This document shows positions 17,260 through 25,745 of a DNA stretch of 64,000 nt, in pieces. The DNA comes from an uncultured Chloroflexales bacterium (GTDB lineage: Bacteria; Chloroflexota; Chloroflexia; Chloroflexales; Chloroflexaceae): positions 31,390 to 95,389 of the forward strand of contig CALGUG010000010.1 of assembly GCA_937902315.1 (NCBI GenBank), written 5' to 3'. The position numbers and the translations under genes are program-made. Under the pieces are notes generated by a model that did no database searches, had not been told where the DNA came from, and was given only the letters and a program-made list of their open reading frames with translations. Within the stretch, counting starts at the first letter, position 1. Each line of letters begins with the position of its first letter.

Positions 17260-19076
17260 TGAGTGAGCTATCGAATAGTCGCCGTTTAGCGACACTTGCC
17301 TTTAACTGGCGCGAAATCCTCTTTCAACCCTGGCCCTATCTGGCTTATTCGCTGCCGATCATTTTAGAGGCGCTGTTGCCCTTAGGCTTGGGTTGGCTAG
17401 AGAAGCTGCTCTTCGACAGCCTGAGCGCTGGCAGCGCGGCCAGCAGCAGCATTTGGTGGATCTTGGCCTTAGTCGCTGGCATTGAAGTCGGGGCTATTCT
17501 CAATAGCTTCCTTGCAGGCTACGGCTACAGCACCTTTTGGAGCAATATCAGCACCCTGCTGCGCAGCAACCTGTTGAGCAGCATTTTGGCTCAGCCCGGC
17601 GCCCAGAGCTTGAAGGTTTCGACGGGTGAGGCTGTGACCCGCTTCGATAACGATGTGGGCGAGGTGGCCGACTTCCCGCTTTGGTTCCCGAATGTGATCG
17701 GCGGCCTGCTGGCCGGAGCGATCGCCTTGGCGATTATGGCCTCGATCGACCCTTGGATCACCTTTTGGGTTTTTGTGCCGCTCTTGCTGTTGGTCGCGCT
17801 GGGCCGCTTGACTTGGCGTCTGATGCTGGCCTATCGGCGGGCCGCGCGCGAGGCCGATGGACGGGTGGTCGATACGCTCGGCGAGCTGTTTGGGGCCGTG
17901 CAAGCCCTAAAGGTTGCCAACGCAGAACGCAATGCTCAGCGCTATTTCAATCATTTGAGCGATCTGCGCCGCAGGGCAGCCATTCGTGATCGTGTCTTGA
18001 ACGATCTGGTGGAAGCCTTGGGGCCGCTCTCGGTCGATCTTAGCATTGGCATCACCCTGCTGTTAGCCGCCAGTGCTATGCGCCAAGGCAGTTTCACTGT
18101 GGGTGATTTCGCCTTGTTTGTGACTTATCTCGGTTTTGCGGCTTCGTTACCCTCGATGTTGGGCAGCTTTATGGGCGATTACGCTCAGCAGGCCGTCGCG
18201 CTCGAGCGCCTCGACGAGTTGGTTGCTCCCGAAGCGCCCGAGCGCTTGATCAGCCATCGTCCGATCTACCAAACGGGCGAGCTGCCCACCATTCGCCAGC
18301 CAGCGCGCCAGAGCGGCGATCATCTGCGCGAACTGCGGGTGCAGGGCTTGAGCTTCCGTTATGCGGGCGGCCAAGTGGGCATTGATTCAGTCGATCTTAG
18401 CCTGAAGCGGGGCGAGCTGCTAGTGATTACAGGCCAGATCGGTGCGGGCAAAAGTACGCTCTTGCGTTGCATGATGGGTCTGCTGCCCAAACAGGCCGGA
18501 GAACTGTATTGGAACGGCGAGCGCATCGCAGAGCTCGACCGCTTCTTTCAGCCGCCGCGCGCCGCCTATACCCCTCAAGTGCCGCGCCTCTTGAGCGCCT
18601 CGCTGCGCGATAACCTGCTGCTGGGTCTGCCGGAAGAGCAGCACGATCTGGCCGGAGCGATCCACAAGGCTGCTCTAGATCAAGACCTCAAGTTGATGGA
18701 GCGCGGCCTAGAGACCTTGGTCGGTACGCGCGGCCTGCGCCTGTCGGGCGGCCAGATCCAGCGAGCCGCCACCGCCCGTATGCTGGTGCGCGATCCCGAG
18801 CTGCTGGTGGTCGATGACCTCTCCAGCGCGCTCGATGTCGAGACCGAGCGCCAGGTCTGGCAGCGCCTGCTCGATGGTGAGCGCACGATTGTGGCGGTTT
18901 CGCACCGCAAGCTGGTTTTGCAGCGCGCTGACCGCATTGTTGTTTTGAAGGATGGCCGTGTAGAAGCCCAAGGCGATCTCGCCTATCTCTTGGAACATTC
19001 GCCCGAAATGCGACGGCTTTGGTATCAGGAGGAGGCTGAAGAAGTGAGCATGTCGAGTGCAAAGGAGCTAGCATGA
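17259..19076 (+). CDS. ABC exporter subunit, fused permease and ATPase (degenerate catalytic site)
   Basis: 605 residues, GTG start overlapping the preceding stop. A six-helix membrane domain (about 25-310) precedes an ATPase domain with GQIGAGKST, LSGGQIQRAA and VSHRK. The residue after Walker B is Asp (LLVVDDLSSAL) where the partner has Glu. In heterodimeric exporters such as TM287/288 this Asp marks the non-hydrolysing degenerate ATP site, so the two genes together make one asymmetric transporter. A loop of about 40 residues precedes the ATPase domain. It overlaps the RIO kinase gene by 4 bases. Confidence 0.93.
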   Translation: MSELSNSRRLATLAFNWREILFQPWPYLAYSLPIILEALLPLGLGWLEKLLFDSLSAGSAASSSIWWILALVAGIEVGAILNSFLAGYGYSTFWSNISTLLRSNLLSSILAQPGAQSLKVSTGEAVTRFDNDVGEVADFPLWFPNVIGGLLAGAIALAIMASIDPWITFWVFVPLLLLVALGRLTWRLMLAYRRAAREADGRVVDTLGELFGAVQALKVANAERNAQRYFNHLSDLRRRAAIRDRVLNDLVEALGPLSVDLSIGITLLLAASAMRQGSFTVGDFALFVTYLGFAASLPSMLGSFMGDYAQQAVALERLDELVAPEAPERLISHRPIYQTGELPTIRQPARQSGDHLRELRVQGLSFRYAGGQVGIDSVDLSLKRGELLVITGQIGAGKSTLLRCMMGLLPKQAGELYWNGERIAELDRFFQPPRAAYTPQVPRLLSASLRDNLLLGLPEEQHDLAGAIHKAALDQDLKLMERGLETLVGTRGLRLSGGQIQRAATARMLVRDPELLVVDDLSSALDVETERQVWQRLLDGERTIVAVSHRKLVLQRADRIVVLKDGRVEAQGDLAYLLEHSPEMRRLWYQEEAEEVSMSSAKELA

Positions 19077-20044
19077 AACGTCATAAACGCCATTTCGATG
19101 ATGATCGACTGGATCGCCAACCGCTCGAACGGGTCTTGAATCAAGCCGCAGCTCAGCGCGAGAAGACGCCGATACGCAAGCAGAGCTACGAGGCCAGTCA
19201 AGAGGTGCAGCTCTGGCTGCGTGAGCAAGCGCTCGACGCCAGCCACAAGCCACCCTTCGAGCCAAGCCTGTTCGCCCGCCACCGCGAGGCCGAGTGGATT
19301 CTCTCCTCGCTGCGCCATTTCTACGAGCTAGACCTGATCAGCGATGTGATCGGCACGGCCAAGAGTGGCAAAGAAGCGACCGTCTACTGCTGCGTAGCCG
19401 ATTCACGCACAGGTCTCGACTATCTGGCAGCCAAGGTCTACCGCCCACGTATGTTCCGTAGCCTGAGCAACGACGCCATCTATCGCAATAATCGCGTTCA
19501 ACGCGACGAACGTGGGCGGGTCATTCGCGATGGGCGCAAACGCAACACTAAACAAACCCGCGCGAAACTTGACCAAGTCAGCAACTGGATCAGCTACGAG
19601 TTCCAGACCCAGCAGCGGCTTTATAACGCGGGCGCAGATGTGCCGCAGCCGATCGCCCAGATCGGCAACGCGCTTTTGATGAGCTTTGTGGGTACGCCCG
19701 ATCAGCCAGCGCCGCGCTTAAACGAGGTTCGCCTCGACGCCGAGGAGGCCCAGCGCCTCTTCGAGCAGATGCTGCGCAATATCGAGCTGTTTTTGGCCTG
19801 CGACGCCATTCACGGCGACCTATCGGCCTACAACATCCTCTACTGGGAGGGCCGCGCCACGATTATCGACTTCGCCCAAGCGGTCGATCCACGCCAGAGC
19901 GATGAGGTCTACCAACTGCTCGAACGCGATATCGACCGTGTGTATCGCTATGTCGCGCCCTATGGCGTGCGGGCCGATCCGGCTGCCTTGGCCCACTCGC
20001 TCTGGATGAAGTATCTAACTGGCAGTTTGGAAGTGGAGGTGTGA
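19073..20044 (+). CDS. RIO1-type serine protein kinase
   Basis: 323 residues. The RIO nucleotide loop GTAKSGKEATVYCC is near 96, followed by AAKVYRPRMFRSLSNDAIYRNNR, typical of RIO1. The catalytic loop is IHGDLSAYNILYW (near 246), and the metal-binding loop is IDFAQAVDP (near 264). RIO1 kinases mature small ribosomal subunits in archaea and eukaryotes; the bacterial ones are poorly characterised. ATGA overlap with the ABC exporter gene shows tight co-translation, an unusual pairing. The Arg/Lys-rich N-terminus (about 1-70) is not part of the kinase fold. Confidence 0.9.
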   Translation: MKRHKRHFDDDRLDRQPLERVLNQAAAQREKTPIRKQSYEASQEVQLWLREQALDASHKPPFEPSLFARHREAEWILSSLRHFYELDLISDVIGTAKSGKEATVYCCVADSRTGLDYLAAKVYRPRMFRSLSNDAIYRNNRVQRDERGRVIRDGRKRNTKQTRAKLDQVSNWISYEFQTQQRLYNAGADVPQPIAQIGNALLMSFVGTPDQPAPRLNEVRLDAEEAQRLFEQMLRNIELFLACDAIHGDLSAYNILYWEGRATIIDFAQAVDPRQSDEVYQLLERDIDRVYRYVAPYGVRADPAALAHSLWMKYLTGSLEVEV

Positions 20045-20047
20045 GCC

Positions 20048-20716
20048 ATGCAGAAGCACTTTTATCAAGAGCTGCTGAGCGAGCTACAGGCGTTGCGCGC
20101 CCTGCGCCAGGCCTGGCAACGGCCCAGCCTCGCCGCTATGGGCGAGCGTGAGAGCTTAGCGCTTCCTGCGCGCGAGCAGGCCCGCTTGGCGCGCTACGAG
20201 CGCACCTATGCGCGTGAATGGCACGAGCGCACCCGCGAGCGAGTAGCGCGCGAACGCCAGCGCAAGCCGACTTGGCGCGAAGAGGATGTTGGATCGATCC
20301 ATAAGCGCAGTTGGCTGGAACGCCGCGAGCGCGATTGGATGTTGATCGACGCCCGCGAGCGAGTATGGCAAGAGCAGGCTCACGAGTTAAGCCGCTTTCT
20401 GCCGCTTTATCGGCGACGCTTGGCCGAGTTAGCTCAGCTCGATGGCAGTGCGGCGGAGTGGTGCCGCCAGATGGAGCGCGATGAGCTTGAGCCGCCCAGT
20501 GCTGAGGACCTCGATGCGCTTTGGCTGCGTTATCGGACGGCCTGCCAAGCACGCGCCAAGCAGCTTTTGCAACAGCAGGAGTGGAGCGGGCTACGCCAGC
20601 GTTTGCAGTTAGCCAGCGAGGCAGAACAGCTCAGCATGTTGCTCGCTGAAGTTGAGCAGGCACGAATCGATCGGATAGCTGGGCTTGTGGCAGCCTTGAT
20701 CTATGAGTTAACATAA
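20048..20716 (+). CDS. Hypothetical highly charged helical protein
   Basis: 222 residues, extremely rich in Arg, Glu, Gln, Leu and Ala, with almost no Gly or Pro. Heptad-like spacing predicts long helices or coiled coil throughout. The segment EWHERTRERVARERQRKPTWREEDVG is the most basic part. No domain, signal peptide or membrane helix is visible. It begins 3 bases after the RIO1 kinase gene, so it is the last gene of the exporter/RIO operon and might be a kinase partner. Function unknown. Confidence 0.7.
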   Translation: MQKHFYQELLSELQALRALRQAWQRPSLAAMGERESLALPAREQARLARYERTYAREWHERTRERVARERQRKPTWREEDVGSIHKRSWLERRERDWMLIDARERVWQEQAHELSRFLPLYRRRLAELAQLDGSAAEWCRQMERDELEPPSAEDLDALWLRYRTACQARAKQLLQQQEWSGLRQRLQLASEAEQLSMLLAEVEQARIDRIAGLVAALIYELT

Positions 20717-20823
20717 AATAAGAACGAAGTCTGTGCTAGTGGCTCCGCCCTTTGGCTTTGATACCATATTCGTTTGATCGCTTCAGTACAGCGGATTAGT
20801 CTCTTCCCCAAAGAGGGTGGCTA

Positions 20824-21271
20824 GCGCGTCCGCCTTCGGCTACCAACAGCTCGCCCGGAAGCAGGCTGGTGTAGTTGTGTATCGAGAGACCACGCTAAAA
20901 TCCAACAGTTCAAGCGGATTTCGAATGACTTCTTTTTATCCGCTCGATCAGGCTCGGTTTTGGTCTTCGTTAGGGGTGCAGCTCGTTGTATGGCTTGCGT
21001 AGCGCTCCCTTCTCCCGCATTGTTGTACATTAGCCACAAATCGACATACGGTCAGCGTTATCTGCCCTCACCCCCCGGCCCCTCGCCCGCACTGCGGGCG
21101 AGGGGGTGAATGCACCCCGTTCTGTGCTCTCGAGGATAATCCCGCGATGGTATGCGAACGATCGCCTTTTGCTGCCGACACGACTTTGGGTAATGCATAG
21201 CTCCTGCCAAGCAGGAGAAGGGCTGGGGATGAGGGTGGTTAGCCCTGTTTAGTAGCCGGAGGCGGACGCGC
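20824..21271. repeat. Inverted-repeat element 3 (non-coding)
   Basis: Cores at 20824-20843 (plus) and 21252-21271 (minus) face each other. The left outer flank has TCTTCCCCAAAGAGGG; the right ends with CAGACCGCCAAAG near 21307. The interior holds a repeat B copy (21024-21200) and a CTCCTGCCAAGCAGGAG hairpin at about 21202. The right arm meets the broken 3' end of a gene remnant. Confidence 0.7.
21024..21200 (+). repeat. 180-bp internal repeat B, copy 2
   Basis: Aligns base for base with 8412-8590 apart from scattered substitutions and two missing bases. Same orientation inside its element. Confidence 0.8.
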
Positions 21272-21600
21272 CAAGGACCGAATGGAAGGAACAGCCCAGA
21301 CCGCCAAAGCTTTGAAGCGATTGAAAGGCGCTGCCTAGTAAGCACTCCTGAAGCAGTTGAATGGCCTGTTCGACCTCGGCGAGCTGTTGTGAGCTGGCTT
21401 GGTTGCGTAAGTGGAGACCATGTGCGATCTCGACCAACAACTGCAGCTTCTCGCGGAGTGGGCTTGTTTGGGGCAGCTCGGCGCTGCTCAAGCCGAGCGC
21501 TTGGCTCAGACGAATCTGCTGGGCGTGGACTTGGGCGAGGATTGTATCGACGAATCGCTTATCGAAAAGGGCCCTGCTCTCTTTCTCTCTACGATGAATA
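21270..21600 (-). pseudogene. Possible gene remnant truncated by element 3
   Basis: On the minus strand a frame runs from a stop near 21612 to the repeat arm. It reads like real protein: ESRALFDKRFVDTILAQVHA, then LREKLQLLVEIAHGLHL and QQLAEVEQAIQLLQECL, with regular leucine spacing. There is no ATG at its head; a TTG at 21491 or ATT near 21595 are the only starts. Its C-terminus (from about SFGGLGC) is encoded by the repeat arm. It looks like a helical protein whose end was replaced by the element. Family unknown. Confidence 0.35.
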
Positions 21601-21745
21601 ACAGATCAGATTACTTTGTTGCTTTTGGCCTTCGGCAGAGTGGAACTCAACTCGTTCCCACGTTTTTGTTTTCCCGTTCATGTCTTTAGACAGATTTGCT
21701 ATTACCAATCTCGTGCTAACGTAACTCGCGTTAGTTTTCAAGCTA
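21601..21745. other. Short intergenic stretch with a secondary repeat
   Basis: No gene. GCCTTCGGCAGAGTGGAAC at about 21630-21648 recurs inverted near 42333 and, more diverged, near 42700, defining another minor dispersed sequence. Confidence 0.4.
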
Positions 21746-21787
21746 TAAAAAGAAGCTTGGAGTATTAGCGAAACACTCCAAGCTTCT
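21746..21787 (-). terminator. Rho-independent terminator of pckA
   Basis: A 13-bp perfect stem (AGAAGCTTGGAGT / ACTCCAAGCTTCT) followed on the minus strand by TTTTTATAG, 18 bases past the pckA stop. Confidence 0.93.
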
Positions 21788-21805
21788 GTTTTTGAGGACG
21801 ATGCG

Positions 21806-23404
21806 TTAGATACGCGGTCCGGCGTTGCGTACGCTGGCGGCAACGCCGTCGAATTGGCGGAAGTTTTCGTGGAAGCGCTGAGCTAGTTCGCGAGCATAAC
21901 GGTCGTATTCTTCCGGATTGCTCCAGCTCTCGCGCGGGCGTAGCAGATTGTCTGGTACGCCTTCGATCTTGACCGGAACGTGTAGGCCGAAGATCGGATC
22001 AGTGAAAGTTTCAACCTCGTTGAGCGCCCCGCTCAGGGCTGCGCGGATCATCTGGCGGGTGTAGCTCAGTTTGATGCGATCGACTTGGCCCGCTAGGCCG
22101 CCCAACCAACCGGTGTTGACTAAGAAGACTTGCGTCTTGTGGAAGTCCATCTTTTCGCCCAGCATATGGGCGTAGGTGGTGGGAGGTAGGGGCAGGAAGG
22201 GCGCACCAAAACAGGTGCTGAAGGTCGCTTCGGGGTCGCGGCCCATGCCCGCTTCGGTGCCGGCCAGCTTGGCGGTGTAGCCCGACAAGAAGTGGTACAT
22301 TGCCTGTTCGCGAGTTAGGCGCGAGATCGGCGGCAGCACACCGAAGGCATCAGCCGTGAGGAAGAAGATCACACGGGGGTGACCCGCTGTGCCTTCGAGT
22401 ACCGCACCCGGAATGTATTCAATTGGGTAGGCGGCACGCGTGTTTTCGGTGATCGAATCGTCACTATAGTTCGGTTCGCACGTTTCGCGATCAACCACGA
22501 CGTTTTCGAGCACGGTACCGAAACGAATCGCCTCCCAGATCTGGGGTTCGTGCTCTTTCGAGAGATTAATGGTTTTCGCGTAGCATCCACCTTCAAAGTT
22601 GAATACGCCATGTTCGCCCCAGCCGTGTTCGTCGTCTCCGATCAGACGGCGATAGGGATCGGCTGAAAGGGTGGTTTTTCCGGTTCCCGAGAGGCCAAAG
22701 AAGAGCGCAACGTCGTTGTCTGGCCCGACGTTTGCCGAACAGTGCATAGGAAATACGCCGCGTTGAGGCAGCAGATAGTTGAGCACTCCGAAGATCGACT
22801 TTTTGATCTCGCCTGCGTATTCGGTACCGCAGATCAACACTAGACGCTGTTCGAGGTCGAGCACAATCGCCGTTTCCGACTTTGTACCATCGCTCTCGGG
22901 ATCGGCGTAGAAGTGAGGGGCACAGATAACGGTAAATTCGGGCTTGTGAACGGCCTGCTCTTCGGGGGTTGTTCGGCGGAAGAGCTGGCGCGCAAACAGG
23001 TTGTGCCAAGCATATTCCGTGACAACACGAATCGGTAGTCGTTGCTCTGGATCAGCGCCGCCCCATGCGTCTAAGACAAACAGTTCGCGCCCTTGGAGAT
23101 AGGCCGCTAGTCGCATGCGGAAACGGGCAAAACGCTCAGCATCAAGAGGTTGGTTGACTTTCCCCCACGAAACGCGCGAGTTGCTGGTACTTCCCGGATA
23201 CTGGACAACAAACTTATCGCTCGGTGATCGTCCGGTTCGTTTACCAGTATAAGCGATGAGCGCTCCGTTGTTGGTAAGAACTGCTTCCTGCCGCGCAAGG
23301 GCCATTTCGACCAGTTTAGCGACTGGTAGGTTACGATGGACTTGGCCGAGATAGGTGAGACCCACCCCTTTTAATTGAGCGATTAGGTCAGTATCTGTGA
23401 GCAT
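21806..23404 (-). CDS. pckA: Phosphoenolpyruvate carboxykinase (ATP)
   Basis: 532 residues, the usual ATP-type length. It converts oxaloacetate and ATP to PEP, CO2 and ADP, the first step of gluconeogenesis. Diagnostic motifs are GLSGTGKTTLS (kinase-1a/Walker A, near 240), GDDEHGW (kinase-2, metal binding), the substrate loop YTGKRTGRSPSDKF near 50, and the PEPCK-specific EGGCYAKTINLS. A GAGGGGG-type site precedes the ATG. Monocistronic, with its own terminator. It links to the glycerol/DHA pathway later in the window only through central carbon metabolism. Confidence 0.98.
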   Translation of the reverse strand: MLTDTDLIAQLKGVGLTYLGQVHRNLPVAKLVEMALARQEAVLTNNGALIAYTGKRTGRSPSDKFVVQYPGSTSNSRVSWGKVNQPLDAERFARFRMRLAAYLQGRELFVLDAWGGADPEQRLPIRVVTEYAWHNLFARQLFRRTTPEEQAVHKPEFTVICAPHFYADPESDGTKSETAIVLDLEQRLVLICGTEYAGEIKKSIFGVLNYLLPQRGVFPMHCSANVGPDNDVALFFGLSGTGKTTLSADPYRRLIGDDEHGWGEHGVFNFEGGCYAKTINLSKEHEPQIWEAIRFGTVLENVVVDRETCEPNYSDDSITENTRAAYPIEYIPGAVLEGTAGHPRVIFFLTADAFGVLPPISRLTREQAMYHFLSGYTAKLAGTEAGMGRDPEATFSTCFGAPFLPLPPTTYAHMLGEKMDFHKTQVFLVNTGWLGGLAGQVDRIKLSYTRQMIRAALSGALNEVETFTDPIFGLHVPVKIEGVPDNLLRPRESWSNPEEYDRYARELAQRFHENFRQFDGVAASVRNAGPRI

Positions 23405-23698
23405 AATTCCCCCTCTAAACTCGCCGTCGAGTGAGAAAAGGACGGCAGTCTCATTGAATGGAGCGAGTATACCATGCTCCTCTTTTGCTCACAATATCAG
23501 ATCAACGCAAGTATGCGCAAGCGAAAGTCTAAGTCGCACTATTTTTTCTGGTATAAAAGCGCTCGAAGAGCCATTTTTCGGGCTTTGATATCTATCATAA
23601 AGCTTCAAAGAGCGCAGTGGAAAGGGATAAATAGCTTATATCTAAAAGCTGTTAGTGATATCGATAACATGTATAAAGCGCCTTGTTGTATGCAAAAT
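23405..23698. other. Upstream region of pckA
   Basis: AT-rich, no gene seen. It should contain the pckA promoter, but no clear -35/-10 pair was identified. Confidence 0.4.
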
Positions 23699-23737
23699 GC
23701 TGTTAGGCTGGGTAGATCTTTCAAACAGCCTAACAGC
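23699..23737 (-). terminator. Hairpin downstream of the M48 protease gene
   Basis: A perfect 12-bp inverted repeat (GCTGTTAGGCTG / CAGCCTAACAGC) with 15-base loop, followed on the minus strand by ATTTTG. A second small hairpin (TCCGCT / AGCGGA) lies at 23762-23778, nearer the gene. Terminator function is likely but the T-run is short. Confidence 0.6.
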
Positions 23738-23813
23738 AGCGCTTTAGAGTAAGAATATTTTTCCGCTTTTAGAGCGGATTATTTTGCATGTTGACCTTGG
23801 AGTTATCAGCTTT

Positions 23814-24647
23814 TTAAGGGCGCAGGTTGTCGGGCACCCCATTGGGGAAGAGGCGATTGATTTCGGCTTCGATCTGTTGGATGCGGTTGGCTGGGCTGGG
23901 GTGGGTGCTAAAAAACTCGGGCGGCGCTTGGCCTTGGCTGGATTGTTCGAGGATCTGCATAACTTTGATCATCGAGCGAGGGTTGTAGCCCGCTTGAGCC
24001 ATGTATTGTACGCCGTAGTTGTCCGATTCGAGCTCGTCGTCGCGCCCATACTTCATATTGACCATCTGGCCGATCAGTTGGGCGATCTGAGCGCTGCCTG
24101 CGCTATTGGGATTATTGGGGTCGTAGCTGGCCATCACGGCGGCGCCTGTCAGCCCTTGCGAAAGTTCTATTCGTGCGGCCTGTTCAGCCGAGTGGCGTCC
24201 AACCACGTGAAAGATCTCGTGCCCGAGCACTCCTGCGATCTCGCCGTCGGTGCTGAGCAGATCATAGAGCGCTTCGGTCATAAAGACTTGGCCGCCGGGT
24301 AGCGCAAAAGCGTTGATGGTTTGTTTATCGCCGAGCAGATGGAATTGGTAGTCGTAGGGCGATTTGCTGGCATCTGATTTGGCGACCAGTTCGTTGCCGA
24401 TCGCTTGAACTTTGGCTTGTTTATTGGCATCACGAGAGATGCCTCCGTATTCGTTGGCCATTTGGGGGGCTGCTTGTTGGCCAAGCGCGATCTCTTGCTC
24501 GACACTCATCGAGATATGCTGTTTTTCTTGGGTGACGGGGTTGATCTGGGTGGCGCCAAAGTAGCCGATAAGTGCGGTAATGGCGATGAAAGCGGCGATG
24601 ATCAGGCGTCCACCTAGACCTCCGCCACCTCTGCGTGACACTGTCAT
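23814..24647 (-). CDS. M48 family metalloprotease, membrane-anchored
   Basis: 277 residues. A Gly-rich N-terminus leads into one transmembrane helix (LIIAAFIAITALIGYFGA). The zinc site GHEIFHVVGRHSAEQ (HEXXH near 142) and the downstream ESDNYGVQYMAQAGY glutamate are the M48 signature. FFSTHPSPANRIQQIEAEI at the C-terminus is typical of the BepA/LoiP-like subgroup. The catalytic domain is probably outside the membrane, acting in envelope protein quality control. GAGGAG precedes the ATG. Single gene. Confidence 0.93.
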   Translation of the reverse strand: MTVSRRGGGGLGGRLIIAAFIAITALIGYFGATQINPVTQEKQHISMSVEQEIALGQQAAPQMANEYGGISRDANKQAKVQAIGNELVAKSDASKSPYDYQFHLLGDKQTINAFALPGGQVFMTEALYDLLSTDGEIAGVLGHEIFHVVGRHSAEQAARIELSQGLTGAAVMASYDPNNPNSAGSAQIAQLIGQMVNMKYGRDDELESDNYGVQYMAQAGYNPRSMIKVMQILEQSSQGQAPPEFFSTHPSPANRIQQIEAEINRLFPNGVPDNLRP

Positions 24648-24912
24648 ATTTTTCTCCTCAACGACAAGACTTACGAATTGCGCTTATCGCAGGTTAGGCA
24701 CGATCTTCCGCTCGCAGGCATTGGCTTGGCTAGAACAAAGCATATATGCCCTTCAGAGCTGCATAGCCATACGCAAGGGGTCTTGGCATGCATATTTGGT
24801 GTGAGTACGAGCACGTTATGTGCCAAGCTTCTGGTTTTGAGCTTTGGAATAGTAAATCTGCTTGATATTTAAAAGTTGTAGGGTGATGGCGGCCTGGGCT
24901 TTAGCTTCCATC
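24648..24912. other. Intergenic region, nothing recognised
   Basis: No gene, repeat core or clear promoter pair was seen between the M48 protease gene and the terminator of the methyltransferase gene. Confidence 0.4.
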
Positions 24913-24949
24913 TTTTGAAAAAGAAAACGCACCCTGTGGAGCAGGGCGC
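24913..24949 (-). terminator. Terminator at the end of the atp-mreB-methyltransferase run
   Basis: Stem CGC.CCCTG / CAGGG.GCG with a 5-base loop, followed on the minus strand by TTTTCTTTTTC. It closes the minus-strand run that begins at atpB. Confidence 0.85.
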
Positions 24950-24983
24950 GATTCTGCTACGTTGAGGTCGATCGGGTTATGTA

Positions 24984-25676
24984 CTAGACATAACTACGTT
25001 TGAAGAATTTGCGAATTTTGGCGCGGGTTTCGGCGCGGAAGAAGCGCGATAAGAGTGCGGAAACAAACATGCCAAACATGGTTGGCAGCGATACTTCGGG
25101 CTGCACCATGCGTTTGAGCGTTTGCGGGTCTTTGAGCTGGAGCGGCGATTTGTCGGTGACTTTGATTTTGATCTCACCCTTCCACTCTTTTTCGACCCAG
25201 AAGAGCGAAGGCATGCTGCGCTGGAAGAGGTAGTAGAGTGGGTTGTATTCGTACATGTAGTCGAATAGTTCGCCGAAAGGCTCGCCCTGCTCTTTGGGGT
25301 GCAGCACTAGGGTATCGTCGATCAGGTTGACGTACCAGCGATGGAAGGACCAGTGGAACATGCGCTCGGCGATCTCGCTGGGCGAGCCGAGATAGCCCGC
25401 TTTGCCGACGCGCACAAGCTCGCGTGCGAACTGTTCCGGGTCATCCATATGTTCAAGAATATGCGAGCCGATGACATAGGAGAAGACGCCATCGCGGAAG
25501 GGCAGATGGTGGGCATCGGCTACGATCAGTGGGCGGTCGATGACGATATTGCCACCCCGTTCGGTATTGTCGTTGATATAGCGATCGACGAGGATGTCCG
25601 AGCGCGGGTTGGGGTTATCGCCACTGCCGATTTCGAGCACAAGGCCCGTCTTTGGAGGATTGATCTTTTGCTTCAT
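24984..25676 (-). CDS. Class I SAM-dependent methyltransferase
   Basis: 230 residues from ATG 25676. A TTG at 25715 with a better ribosome site would add a hydrophobic 13-residue leader. The Rossmann core shows LVLEIGSGDNPNPRSD (motif I), VDRYINDNTERG, then VADAHHLPFRDGVFSYVIGSHILEHMDDPEQF (motifs II-IV of a Methyltransf_11 fold). The C-terminal half is less typical. Substrate unknown. It follows mreB by about 70 bases and shares the operon terminator. Confidence 0.82.
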   Translation of the reverse strand: MKQKINPPKTGLVLEIGSGDNPNPRSDILVDRYINDNTERGGNIVIDRPLIVADAHHLPFRDGVFSYVIGSHILEHMDDPEQFARELVRVGKAGYLGSPSEIAERMFHWSFHRWYVNLIDDTLVLHPKEQGEPFGELFDYMYEYNPLYYLFQRSMPSLFWVEKEWKGEIKIKVTDKSPLQLKDPQTLKRMVQPEVSLPTMFGMFVSALLSRFFRAETRAKIRKFFKRSYV

Positions 25677-25745
25677 AAATAGAAAGAGCAAAAGGCAAGC
25701 GACCAGAGGACGCAAATAACCCGCCTCTAACCCTTGCCTTTCCTT

